Source of the DNA: Nitrospira sp. | GTDB taxonomy: Bacteria; Nitrospirota; Nitrospiria; Nitrospirales; Nitrospiraceae | NCBI GenBank assembly: GCA_018242665.1 | Contig: JAFEBL010000015.1 | Coordinates: 62,001-126,000 of the forward strand | Reading direction: 5' to 3' | Length of the DNA stretch: 64,000 nt | Shown: piece by piece, positions 35,518 to 43,109 of the stretch | Layout: the number at the start of each line of letters is the position of its first letter | How positions within the stretch are numbered: the stretch's first letter is position 1 | Notes under the pieces: generated by a model | Told to the model about the DNA's origin: nothing | Database searches by the model: none | The model's input: only the letters and a program-made list of their open reading frames with translations | Translations under genes and position numbers: made by a program

Positions 35518-35727
35518 ATGGCTGGAAGTATAGGCCGGAAGACGGTATCGGTCTCCCGTGGACTGATGATGTTGTGCGAGACCTGCTTCGATCAGGTCTA
35601 TGTCGAGAAGTTGCCTGATGCGCGGAATTTTATCGCCGACCATGAAGCGTTGTTCGATACGATTTGTATGGGCTGCACCGATATCAACCGTCCGCTCATC
35701 GACGACATGTTGGGGAGTTCGGAATAG
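35518..35727 (+). CDS. Small two-CxxC hypothetical protein
   Basis: A 69-residue protein with CETC near residue 20 and CMGC near residue 50, a four-Cys zinc-ribbon-like set. Between them is a helix-forming stretch (EKLPDARNFIADHEALFDTI). A GAGAGGAG ribosome site precedes the ATG. It is unrelated by obvious identity to the preceding 64-residue protein but shares its size and Cys pattern. Function is unknown. Confidence 0.72.
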   Translation: MAGSIGRKTVSVSRGLMMLCETCFDQVYVEKLPDARNFIADHEALFDTICMGCTDINRPLIDDMLGSSE

Positions 35728-35832
35728 CTCGTTCGCGCCGTTCGTCGTGGGTCCCCAACATGCAGCGGGGACCATGACGCTCTTCACTCGGCAGACAGCC
35801 TTCGGCCTGGCTACGCCGCTTGCCTGCTGAAG

Positions 35833-36162
35833 CTACTTGCAGCCCTTTCCATCGAAGTGCAGGCAGGTCGATTCGCCGGATTTCACTTTCCAGGTTTTCA
35901 ACATCGGTGGTTGCCCCTCGCGCGTTTCCACCACAATATCCACAAGCCCAGACTGCGGCAGCTTTTCGATGTGGGGACGGGCTTCTTCCGGTACCTCCAC
36001 CCAGAAGACGGCTCCCAAGGTGGAGATCAGAATGCGGCTGTTTTCAACATCCACATTGATGATGGGGCTGTAGTAGCTTTTCTCCGCCGCGAAGCCTGTA
36101 CCAGGGGTAGTAAGGCCTGTCAGGCAAACAAGGATGGCGATACTGGCCAGCAACAATCGCAT
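35833..36162 (-). CDS. Small exported hypothetical protein
   Basis: A 109-residue protein with a clear signal peptide (LLLASIAILVCLTGLTTPGTGFAA, cleavage near residue 25). The mature part is beta-rich (SPIINVDVENSRILISTLGAVFWVEV) and ends with two Cys (STCLHFDGKGC) that could form a disulfide. No family is recognised. It is convergent with the two small Cys proteins. Confidence 0.72.
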   Translation of the reverse strand: MRLLLASIAILVCLTGLTTPGTGFAAEKSYYSPIINVDVENSRILISTLGAVFWVEVPEEARPHIEKLPQSGLVDIVVETREGQPPMLKTWKVKSGESTCLHFDGKGCK

Positions 36163-36483
36163 TGAATACTCCCTTCACGAAAGAAAGTACAAAAACGGAG
36201 TATGCCACCACTATGACTATCGTCGCAACACGAGCGACCTCGATAATCAGCAAATCAGAAGCTCAGAGTCCTGATAGCTCAATATGTCTGTGGTTGTCTT
36301 GGAGTGAGTCTCTCATCCGATTCCAGGCATTACAGCCGAACGTGTCGGCATTCTCGAGAACGGTGAATCGTCCCATGGTGAAAAGATGGTGGGCGTTCCG
36401 GTATGACGAGCGACCAGCAGAACGTTCGCGTGGAGCCTGCTCTTGAACCAGCCCCGCCAAAAGCGTAGAAGTGCTATATCCCT
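36163..36483. other. Gene-free region, about 320 bp
   Basis: The region lies between the divergent exported protein and the small membrane protein. It contains a self-complementary TTCTCGAGAA near 36352 but no convincing ORF, promoter pair or RNA gene. Confidence 0.4.
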
Positions 36484-36657
36484 ATGGAGATCCCGTCACT
36501 CATAGCCCTGGTGGTCGGTGCGGTGCTGTTGATCTATTGCCTGCGCGCACTGATCAAGCTAAGCCTGTCCTTTGCCATGCTGCTCTTGATACTGACCGTC
36601 AGCGGAGCACTGTCGATTATCTTCCTTCCCAGCGTGAGATCTTTGTTCGGCTCTTGA
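36484..36657 (+). CDS. Small membrane protein, 57 residues
   Basis: ATG GAG ATC CCG start to TGA at 36655. The protein is almost wholly hydrophobic: segment 1 about residues 5-22 (SLIALVVGAVLLIYCL) and segment 2 about 28-49 (LSFAMLLLILTVSGALSIIF), separated by a short basic RALIK loop. This two-helix hairpin is typical of small inner-membrane proteins. No strong ribosome site is seen. An inverted repeat GCGCGT/ACGCGC lies downstream near 36711-36730. Confidence 0.55.
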   Translation: MEIPSLIALVVGAVLLIYCLRALIKLSLSFAMLLLILTVSGALSIIFLPSVRSLFGS

Positions 36658-36849
36658 GAGGCGTGTAATCCATGGGCGCGCGGCCGCCCTTCTGACCAGG
36701 ATCTGTCTAGGCGCGTGATGGTATACGCGCGGCGTTCGCGCCCTCCTGTTAATGTCTAGGTGCATGCCAGGCTGAATGTCGTAGGCTAGCTGGCATCGTT
36801 GTGAATCGATTGGTAGGGGCAGACAGCGGAATTGTTGAAGAGGCGGAGG

Positions 36850-37362
36850 CTAGCCGATGTGAATATCGGCGGGCCGCACCTGGCCGCCGGTGATCCAGTA
36901 GGTGCGAATGTCTGCTGCGGGGGAGTGCATGAGCGAAACCAGCAGATAGGCCGGGACAGGTAAGTTGATCCGTTGCCAGATTTCCTCATAGTCCGTCGCG
37001 ATCTTAATGTCGGTGTGCGACGGCCGCGCCGGATCCTTCGGATGGGAATGATACACCACCTGCAGGTCAAGCCCGTTCTTTCGAATGTCTTTTTTTGCCG
37101 CGGAAAAATCTCCCATATCCATCACGAAAGCAATCTCTGCGCGCTCCTCGGGGGAGAGCCGTTCGAGATGAGCGATCTTGTCGTCGTCGAAGGTCGAGAG
37201 ATTTTGTGCGCCTTCGACGGCCACGATATTCGTGATGCGGTAGAGGTGCGTGACGGCCTTGTTCTTGCCGGCGAGCAGGCCACAGCATTCGAAGGGAGCC
37301 AACTCGCGCGCATGGGCGACGATTTGATCGAGGATATGCTGAGGAATCGACAGGTCAGGCAT
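36850..37362 (-). CDS. M67 (JAMM/Mov34) family metalloprotease, Mec/HcyD-like
   Basis: A 170-residue zinc protease of the JAB1/MPN+ type. The catalytic Glu is in APFECCGLLAG (about residue 25) and the zinc site is HSHPKDPARPSHTD (H-x-H, S, D). Family members process ubiquitin-like sulfur carriers: Mec+ releases cysteine from CysO, and HcyD trims a C-terminal residue from HcyS. Last gene of the eight-gene sulfur-carrier operon, 1 bp after the E1-like gene. Likely substrates are the two carriers encoded upstream. Confidence 0.88.
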   Translation of the reverse strand: MPDLSIPQHILDQIVAHARELAPFECCGLLAGKNKAVTHLYRITNIVAVEGAQNLSTFDDDKIAHLERLSPEERAEIAFVMDMGDFSAAKKDIRKNGLDLQVVYHSHPKDPARPSHTDIKIATDYEEIWQRINLPVPAYLLVSLMHSPAADIRTYWITGGQVRPADIHIG

Positions 37363-37363
37363 G

Positions 37364-38167
37364 TCAGATGGTACAGGCCACGCTGTAGTCTCCGCCCAAA
37401 TCCTTGATCGTCGGCGTGGCGCTGCATAGCGGACAACGTGGATCTTTGGGCCTGGAGACTTTGCGGAATTTCATTTCGAGCGCATCGTAGATCACGAGCT
37501 TGTCTGCGATCGTCTCGCCGATGCCGAGAATCTCCTTGATGGCCTCCGACGCCTGCAAGATACCCATGGTGCCGGCCAATACGCCCAACACGCCGGCTTC
37601 CTGGCAGTTCGGGACCAGTCCGGCCGGGGGCGGTTCGGGGTAGAGGCAGCGGTAGCAGGGGAACCCGGCATGGGGTTTAATGCTGGTGAGTTGGCCCTCG
37701 AACCGGAACATGCTTGCGGAAATGAGCGTTTTTTTGGCGAAGAAGCAGGCATCGTTCACGAGGAATCGCGTGGTGAAATTGTCCGATCCATCCAGCACGA
37801 TGTCGTAGTCGGCGACCAGCCCCAGAATATTTTCCGTGTCGACATTCATCTGGTAGGTCTTGATCGTGATATCGGGATTGATCGCCGACAGCATCCGGCG
37901 ACCGGATTCCACCTTCGGGACACCGATCGTGGCGGTGGTGTGTAAAATTTGCCGCTGCAGATTGGACAGGTCGACCACGTCACCATCCACCAGACCCAGC
38001 GTACCGATGCCCGCTGCGGCCAGATACAAGGCCGCTGGGGAGCCAAGGCCTCCGGCGCCGATCAATAGCACCTTGGCCTGGGCCAGTTTCAACTGTCCCT
38101 TTCCGCCCACTTCACTGAGGATGATGTGCCGGCTATACCGCTGTATTTGTTGCTCGGTCAATTCCAT
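37364..38167 (-). CDS. ThiF/MoeB-family E1-like adenylyltransferase, paralogue 1
   Basis: A 267-residue enzyme expected to adenylate the C-terminal Gly of a ubiquitin-like carrier before sulfur transfer. Visible features are RYSRHIILSEVGGKGQ, the ATP loop IGAGGLGSPAALYLAAAGIG, DGDVVDLSNLQRQILH, the zinc Cys pairs CYRC and CPLC, and the conserved Cys in PNCQEAGVLGVLAG. It ends 1 bp before the JAMM protease gene. It is about 60% identical by eye to the paralogue at 40028, implying duplication with one enzyme per carrier. Confidence 0.9.
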   Translation of the reverse strand: MELTEQQIQRYSRHIILSEVGGKGQLKLAQAKVLLIGAGGLGSPAALYLAAAGIGTLGLVDGDVVDLSNLQRQILHTTATIGVPKVESGRRMLSAINPDITIKTYQMNVDTENILGLVADYDIVLDGSDNFTTRFLVNDACFFAKKTLISASMFRFEGQLTSIKPHAGFPCYRCLYPEPPPAGLVPNCQEAGVLGVLAGTMGILQASEAIKEILGIGETIADKLVIYDALEMKFRKVSRPKDPRCPLCSATPTIKDLGGDYSVACTI

Positions 38168-38252
38168 TCGGCTGGTCTCTCGTCGTTCGTGAGACGTGAA
38201 GCGGTTTGACTCCAAGGTGCGAGACGCCTCACGAGTCGCGCTTCGCGCATTG

Positions 38253-38492
38253 TTATTCCACCACGTTTAATTCAATGGGATCTACGACGCAGCCTTTGGT
38301 CCGGATGCCGTCGATGGCCCGTTCGATTTCTGCCGTGTCGCCGGTCAGCTCGAGATCCATCCATCCCGTGGTTTCGCGCACGTCTGCCCGGCGCACGTTC
38401 GTGACGACCTTGTACTCATGGCCGATCTGATAAATGATCGGCTCCTTGATCTTGTTTTCAGGAAAACGAATGTGAAAGCGTAAGCTGGTCAT
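38253..38492 (-). CDS. NIL domain protein
   Basis: A 79-residue stand-alone NIL domain (PF09383): RFHIRFPENKIKEPIIYQIGHEY, VRRADVRETTGWMDLELTGD, then a helix with DGIRTKGC. NIL domains occur at the C-terminus of the methionine importer ATPase MetN and in a ferredoxin fusion linked to homocysteine synthesis in methanogens. GGAGGG precedes the ATG. It sits 2 bp after the MoaD-like carrier gene, suggesting a regulatory or sensing role (perhaps sulfur amino acid binding) in this operon. Confidence 0.85.
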   Translation of the reverse strand: MTSLRFHIRFPENKIKEPIIYQIGHEYKVVTNVRRADVRETTGWMDLELTGDTAEIERAIDGIRTKGCVVDPIELNVVE

Positions 38493-38494
38493 GG

Positions 38495-38767
38495 TTACCC
38501 TCCGGCGATTGCGGGAACGATCGACACTTCATCGCCGTCTTTCAGGGAGGTCTCTTTCCCGTTCAGGAAGCGGATATCCTCCTCGTTGACGTAGATATTC
38601 ACGAAGCGCCGCAAATCGCCTTTTTCATCACACAGCCGGTTCTTCAGGCCCGGATAGGTGGCGTCGAGCGATCCGATCATGTCCACAATGTTGGCTGCCG
38701 CGGATTCAACCTCACCCTGGCCTTTCGTAAGCGGACGCAAGGGCGTTGGAATACGAACCTTAATCAT
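38495..38767 (-). CDS. MoaD/ThiS-like sulfur carrier protein ending Gly-Gly
   Basis: A 90-residue beta-grasp protein similar to MoaD and Cys[60 protein letters not shown]. It terminates exactly in Gly-Gly, so it is ready for adenylation and thiocarboxylation without trimming. The ATG overlaps the threonine synthase stop by 4 bp (ATGA), which ties its production to ThrC. The neighbours are NIL, E1-like and JAMM genes. Confidence 0.9.
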   Translation of the reverse strand: MIKVRIPTPLRPLTKGQGEVESAAANIVDMIGSLDATYPGLKNRLCDEKGDLRRFVNIYVNEEDIRFLNGKETSLKDGDEVSIVPAIAGG

Positions 38768-40014
38768 GATTCACCACCACTGTTCTTTCCCATTTTGAAT
38801 GTTTTTTGGAAGTTCACCAGGCTTGGTTGGATCCTGAACGGCCGTCCCACGGCATCCACGACCGCCTCCTGAGTCTTGAGTCCGTTACCCGTAATGTACG
38901 CCACGGTGACGTCGTGCTTCTTGATCAGCCCCTGCTTGACGAGTTTGCACAAGACGCCGATGGTTACGCCACCCGCCGTCTCAGCGAAAATGCCTTCGGT
39001 CTGAGCCAGCAGCTTGATGCCTTCCACGACTTCCTCGTCCGTCACCGCGTCCATCGCGCCTTTGCTTTCGGCGGTGGCTTTCAGTGCGTAGTAGCCGTCA
39101 GCCGGATTGCCGATGGCCAGCGACTTGGCAATGGTCTTCGGCTTCACCGGCTTGAAGAAGTCCCGGCCGGCCTTAAAGGCTGTGGCGATGGGGGAACACC
39201 CTTCGGCCTGCGCGCCGTTGATCTTGGTGCGCACGTCATCGACCAGTCCCAGGGCCTTCATTTCGTGCAGGCCTTTCCAGATCTTGGTCAGCAGGGAGCC
39301 CGAGGCCATGGGGATCACAGCTTGATCCGGTGTGCGCCAGCCGAGTTGCTCAACCGTTTCGAAGGCCAACGTTTTCGAGCCTTCGGCATAGTAGGGGCGA
39401 ATATTGATGTTCACGAAGGCCCAGCCATGTTCACCGGCGATTTCGCTGCAGAGCCGGTTGACATCATCGTAGTGGCCTTCGACTTCGACCACGTTCGGCT
39501 TATAGATCAGGTTGCCGAGGACCTTCGCCGCTTCGAGATCGGCAGGGATGAACACATAACACTTCATGCCCGCTGCGGCAGCATGGGCCGCGACGGAGTT
39601 GGCCAGGTTACCGGTGGAGGCGCAGGCCACGGTTTCAAAACCCAGTTCCCGTGCGCGGGTGAGGGCGACCGAGACGACCCGATCTTTGAACGACAAGGTC
39701 GGATGATTCACCGTGTCGTTCTTGATATAGAGCTCGTCGATGCCCAAATGGGCGCCAAGATTCTTCGCCCGCACCAAGGGTGTCAGTCCCGCATGGGGCC
39801 CGATGATCGAGGTGCTTTCGACCGGTAATAGGTCGATGTAGCGCCACATGCTATTCGGCCCCTGCTCGATTTTCTTCCGCGAGATCGTGCTCTTGATCTC
39901 GTCGTAATTGTATTTCACTTCCAGCGGGCCGAAGCACATCTCACAGACGTGGATGGCTTTGGGTGGATATTCCTTCCCACATTCCCGGCACACGAGCGCT
40001 TTCATTTTCGACAT
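38764..40014 (-). CDS. thrC: Threonine synthase or ThrC-like PLP enzyme
   Basis: A 416-residue fold-type II PLP enzyme. It begins with a rubredoxin-like zinc knuckle ([19 protein letters not shown]) and has the PLP lysine in [10 protein letters not shown], phosphate loop [17 protein letters not shown] and [12 protein letters not shown]. Annotated members convert O-phosphohomoserine to threonine. Its translational coupling to a sulfur carrier and proximity to NIL raise the alternative that it uses O-phosphohomoserine plus a thiocarboxylate carrier to make homocysteine. ATG at 40014 has GAAGGTG ahead. Confidence 0.88.
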   Translation of the reverse strand: MSKMKALVCRECGKEYPPKAIHVCEMCFGPLEVKYNYDEIKSTISRKKIEQGPNSMWRYIDLLPVESTSIIGPHAGLTPLVRAKNLGAHLGIDELYIKNDTVNHPTLSFKDRVVSVALTRARELGFETVACASTGNLANSVAAHAAAAGMKCYVFIPADLEAAKVLGNLIYKPNVVEVEGHYDDVNRLCSEIAGEHGWAFVNINIRPYYAEGSKTLAFETVEQLGWRTPDQAVIPMASGSLLTKIWKGLHEMKALGLVDDVRTKINGAQAEGCSPIATAFKAGRDFFKPVKPKTIAKSLAIGNPADGYYALKATAESKGAMDAVTDEEVVEGIKLLAQTEGIFAETAGGVTIGVLCKLVKQGLIKKHDVTVAYITGNGLKTQEAVVDAVGRPFRIQPSLVNFQKTFKMGKNSGGES

Positions 40015-40027
40015 GGAGACACCTTCG

Positions 40028-40855
40028 CTACAAGTTACGTTGACCCGGAAGCGCACAGGTTGGCCCACCGACGTCGCCGTCTTCAATCAGCTTCGTAATC
40101 GTGGGCCGTTCGCCGCACAGCGGACAATCGGGGTTCCGTTTAATGCGGATTTCTCTGAACTGGGTACGTCGCGCATCAAAATCCAATAGCCGATCGGTCA
40201 GCGGGCGACCGATGCCCAGGATCAGCTTGAGCGCCTCTGTCGCTTGAATCGTGCCGATAATGCCGGCCAACACGCCGATCACGCCGGCTTCCTGGCAGGA
40301 CGCGACGAGTCCCTCGGGTGGCGGCTTCTTGAAGACGCACCGATAACAGGCCGACTTTTTCGGAAGAATGGTGGTCACGCGCCCGTCGAACCGGAGAATG
40401 CCGCCGTGCACCAATGGTTTGCCGGCAAAGTAACAAGCGTCGTTGATCAAAAACTTCGTCGGAAAATTATCAACGCCGTCGATCACCACGTCGTAGCCGC
40501 TGAGAATGTTGAGCGCATTACCAGCCGTGAGCCGTTCTTCGTACATCACCACGTTCACGTCGGGATTGAGGGCGAGGATTTTCTCCTTGCCGGAGACGAC
40601 TTTGGGGCGGCCGATGTCCGGTGTCTGGTGAATGACCTGACGCTGCAGGTTGCTGAGGTCTACCACATCGCTGTCAATCAGGCCGATCGTGCCGATGCCC
40701 GCGGCAGCCAAATACAACGCGGCTGGCGAACCCAGCCCACCAGCCCCGACGATGAGGACCTTGCCCTGGATGATCTTCTTTTGACCCTTGCCGCCGACTT
40801 CGGGCAGAAGGATGTGGCGGCTATAGCGATTAATCTGTGTTTCTGTAAACTCCAT
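40028..40855 (-). CDS. ThiF/MoeB-family E1-like adenylyltransferase, paralogue 2
   Basis: A 275-residue paralogue of the 37364 enzyme with the same motifs: RYSRHILLPEVGGKGQ, VGAGGLGSPAALYLAAAGIG, DSDVVDLSNLQRQVIH, zinc pairs CYRC and CPLC, and ASCQEAGVIGVLAG. It has a short C-terminal extension with another Cys (GGPTCALPGQ). It probably activates the ThiS-like carrier encoded two genes upstream. A palindromic repeat begins 8 bp upstream of its ATG, inside the operon. Confidence 0.9.
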   Translation of the reverse strand: MEFTETQINRYSRHILLPEVGGKGQKKIIQGKVLIVGAGGLGSPAALYLAAAGIGTIGLIDSDVVDLSNLQRQVIHQTPDIGRPKVVSGKEKILALNPDVNVVMYEERLTAGNALNILSGYDVVIDGVDNFPTKFLINDACYFAGKPLVHGGILRFDGRVTTILPKKSACYRCVFKKPPPEGLVASCQEAGVIGVLAGIIGTIQATEALKLILGIGRPLTDRLLDFDARRTQFREIRIKRNPDCPLCGERPTITKLIEDGDVGGPTCALPGQRNL

Positions 40856-40862
40856 ATTCGAC

Positions 40863-40984
40863 GGAGGCTGAAAACCGTCACCAGCGGCGTTCTCGGCTCG
40901 ACGAAATCCTCAACGTACCCACGAGGGTACGCCTCCGGTTTCCTCTCGCCTGTGGCCTTGCTGGATGACGCTTTTGAGCCTCCT
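40863..40984. repeat. Palindromic intergenic repeat, copy 2 (inside operon)
   Basis: About 122 bp. Outer arms GGAGGCTGAAAA and TTTTGAGCCTCC carry matching changes relative to copy 1 (T to G on the left, A to C on the right). The centre is CAACGTACCCACGAGGGTACG. It lies between cysK and the E1-like paralogue 2 gene, 8 bp from the latter's start. Confidence 0.85.
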
Positions 40985-41010
40985 CCCCCTAATCGTGATC
41001 TGACACGTTA

Positions 41011-41940
41011 TCAAATGTTGAAATACTTTTCGATGCTGATATACCGCTCGCCGGTGTCGCAGAGAATCGTCACGACGTTCTTGCCCGGCCCCAGTTCTTC
41101 GGCGACTTTTTGTGCCGCAAAGACGTTGGCTCCGGCGGAAATACCGACGAGCAGCCCCTCCTTCTTCGCAAGCAATTTGGCCGTTTGATAGGCTTCATCG
41201 TCGGTCACCGTGATCACGCGATCCAGTAACGTCCGGTTTAAGACTTTGGGCACGAACCCCGCGCCGATGCCTTGGATTTTGTGCGGTCCCGGATCTCCGC
41301 CCGACAACACAGGTGAGCCGGCCGGTTCCACCGCCACAATCTTCGCGGCCGGATTCCGTTCCTTGATCACTTCCCCACAGCCGGTGATCGTTCCACCGGT
41401 GCCGACGGCCGCGACAAAGGCATCGACCCGGCCATCCAGCGCCTCCACGATTTCCGGACCGGTCGTCTTGCGATGCATGGCCGGATTCGCCGGGTTGGAG
41501 AATTGGTCGGGCATGTAATACGACGGATTCTGCGCGACGATGTTCTCCGCCTCCTTAATGGAACCCTTCATGCCTTCCCATGCGGCAGTCAGCACGAGTT
41601 GTGCGCCATACGATGACAAGAGGCTCGCGCGTTCCATGCTCATGCTTTCCGGCATGACCAGAATCAGCTTATACCCGCGTACCGCTGCCACCAACGCCAA
41701 GCCGATACCCGTATTGCCGCTCGTCGGTTCGACGATCGTGCCGCCGGGCTTCAGTTTGCCTTGCCGCTCCGCTTCGTTGATCATGTTGAGGCAGATGCGG
41801 TCCTTGATGCTTCCGCCGGGGTTGAACGATTCGACCTTCGCATAGATCGTCGCCGAGCCTGGCTTCGTCAATCGGTTGAGCCGCACCAGGGGTGTGCCGC
41901 CGATCAATTCCGTAATGTCTGTCCGGGTCTTGACGGTCAC
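41011..41940 (-). CDS. cysK: Cysteine synthase (O-acetylserine sulfhydrylase family)
   Basis: A 309-residue PLP enzyme. The PLP lysine is in FNPGGSIKDR, with substrate loop PTSGNTGIG, phosphate loop GTGGTITG and C-terminal SAGANVFAAQ. It would make cysteine from O-acetylserine or O-phosphoserine with sulfide, or with a carrier thiocarboxylate as the mycobacterial CysM does. Its GTG start overlaps the ThiS-like carrier stop (GTGA), which favours carrier-dependent chemistry. CysK and CysM types cannot be separated confidently by eye. Confidence 0.92.
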   Translation of the reverse strand: MTVKTRTDITELIGGTPLVRLNRLTKPGSATIYAKVESFNPGGSIKDRICLNMINEAERQGKLKPGGTIVEPTSGNTGIGLALVAAVRGYKLILVMPESMSMERASLLSSYGAQLVLTAAWEGMKGSIKEAENIVAQNPSYYMPDQFSNPANPAMHRKTTGPEIVEALDGRVDAFVAAVGTGGTITGCGEVIKERNPAAKIVAVEPAGSPVLSGGDPGPHKIQGIGAGFVPKVLNRTLLDRVITVTDDEAYQTAKLLAKKEGLLVGISAGANVFAAQKVAEELGPGKNVVTILCDTGERYISIEKYFNI

Positions 41941-42137
41941 CGGCCACCACCCATGTAGAAGAGAAATTCCACATGATCGCCATCTTTTAGCTGGGTAGTG
42001 TCGAAGTGTGTCCGTTCCAACATGGTGTCGTTGACTTCAACCGCGACCATTTGCGGCTCGATAGTCTTGGCTTTCAAGAGGTCCAGGACCGTGCCGCCTG
42101 CGATCTCCTCTTTTTTGCCATTGATCATCACCTGCAT
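41937..42137 (-). CDS. ThiS-like sulfur carrier with Gly-Gly-Gly-Arg C-terminus
   Basis: A 66-residue beta-grasp protein of the ThiS family (QVMINGKKEEI, TVLDLLKAK, VAVEVNDTML, LKDGDHVEFLFYMGGGR). Unlike canonical ThiS, which ends in Gly-Gly, an Arg follows the glycines, blocking activation until removed. HcyS-type carriers also carry an extra residue cut off by a JAMM protease, and one is encoded in this operon. AGGAG precedes the ATG. First gene of the operon, coupled to cysK by a 4-bp overlap. Confidence 0.9.
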   Translation of the reverse strand: MQVMINGKKEEIAGGTVLDLLKAKTIEPQMVAVEVNDTMLERTHFDTTQLKDGDHVEFLFYMGGGR

Positions 42138-42164
42138 ATCTGCTCCTGGAAGGTAAGGGTCCGA

Positions 42165-42290
42165 CAGGATACTGAACTGTCCGCCAGCGGCGTGTTCGCA
42201 TTGCTCAGGTTCTTAACGTACCGCCAGGGTACGCCTCGTTCCGTTGCTTCGTTGCGGCCTTGCTGGAGGGCACCACCGGTGAGCATCCTG
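42165..42290. repeat. Palindromic intergenic repeat, copy 3
   Basis: About 126 bp: left arm CAGGATACTGAACTGTCCGCCAGCGGCG, centre ACGTACCGCCAGGGTACGCCTCG, right arm GTTGCGGCCTTGCTGG ... GTGAGCATCCTG. It lies 27 bp upstream of the ThiS-like gene start, in the leader region of the sulfur-carrier operon. Confidence 0.85.
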
Positions 42291-42463
42291 TCAAAAGGGA
42301 TTCCTGGTGCGCCGTGCTCGATGCGCTTACCGTGATTGCAGCAAACTGCTAAAGAATTTCAAGAAGTTAGCAAACGCGTTCTTGTGTTGTCAAGGCAACG
42401 ACGTTCAAGGGCGCGAGAGGAAGCGCTGACTGTGCGGTCGCATGGAGATGACGGCCGCGTTTC

Positions 42464-42491
42464 TTGACTTTCACCATGGCCAGCTTACAGT
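42464..42491 (+). promoter_or_regulatory. Sigma70-like promoter for gene 42515
   Basis: TTGACT, a 16-bp spacer and TACAGT, with a GGAGG ribosome site at 42504 and the ATG at 42515; the leader would be about 18 nt. Confidence 0.55.
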
Positions 42492-42514
42492 ATGCGCCGG
42501 TCTGGAGGTAGGGC

Positions 42515-42895
42515 ATGTGGAAGAAAAATTTTTTGTTTCGCGCGCATGAAGCAGCGCCACTTACGGAATCAGAAAACGAGTTGTTTCATGACGACGCTGA
42601 ACCGGCCTTGGACAGCGCCGGCTTACAGATGGAAAAGTTTCTCTCGGTGTGGGTGCAGGGGGAGGGTGAAGATGAGCATCCCACCATGTATACGAACATG
42701 TATGTGCGTACGGCCACCTTGGATTTCAAGACCCGCGCAGGGTTTCTGCAGCCGTTGCAAGGCCGCACGCATCAGATCAAGCAGATGTTGACGCCGGAGC
42801 AGAAAGGATTTCTACGCGAGTGGCTGTCCACGACTTCACCCCAGGCCTGGGAAGAATCCGATGATCATTTTCGAACGCTCTTTGACCTTGAGTGA
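42515..42895 (+). CDS. Hypothetical protein
   Basis: A 126-residue soluble protein rich in acidic and aromatic residues, with a central beta-strand segment (FLSVWVQGEGEDEHPTMYTNMYVR) and a C-terminal helical region (LTPEQKGFLREWLSTTS). No family is recognised and no Cys is present. GGAGG lies 6 bp before the ATG, and a promoter lies just upstream. It is flanked on both sides by palindromic repeats (copies 3 and 4). Confidence 0.72.
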   Translation: MWKKNFLFRAHEAAPLTESENELFHDDAEPALDSAGLQMEKFLSVWVQGEGEDEHPTMYTNMYVRTATLDFKTRAGFLQPLQGRTHQIKQMLTPEQKGFLREWLSTTSPQAWEESDDHFRTLFDLE

Positions 42896-42905
42896 TCCGA
42901 TCTAG

Positions 42906-43028
42906 CAGGATGCTGAACACCTCCGCCAGCGGCGTTCTCGCGTCATTCAGACCCTCAACGTACCGCCAGGGTACGCCTCGGACCTTCATTCGCTGCGGCC
43001 TTGCTGGACGAACGTGTTGAGCCTCCTG
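42906..43028. repeat. Palindromic intergenic repeat, copy 4
   Basis: About 123 bp: left arm CAGGATGCTGAACACCTCCGCCAGCGG, centre CTCAACGTACCGCCAGGGTACG, right arm GCTGCGGCCTTGCTGGACG ... TTGAGCCTCCTG. It begins 10 bp after the stop of gene 42515. The outer arms mix the two variants seen in other copies (ATG left, CCTCC right). Confidence 0.85.
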
Positions 43029-43109
43029 CGTAAATCCGTTCGTGGTTCATGTGTACCGTATCGACGTTCACATGCGTTCATCGACGCTCTTGTTCCAGCT
43101 AGACCAGGC

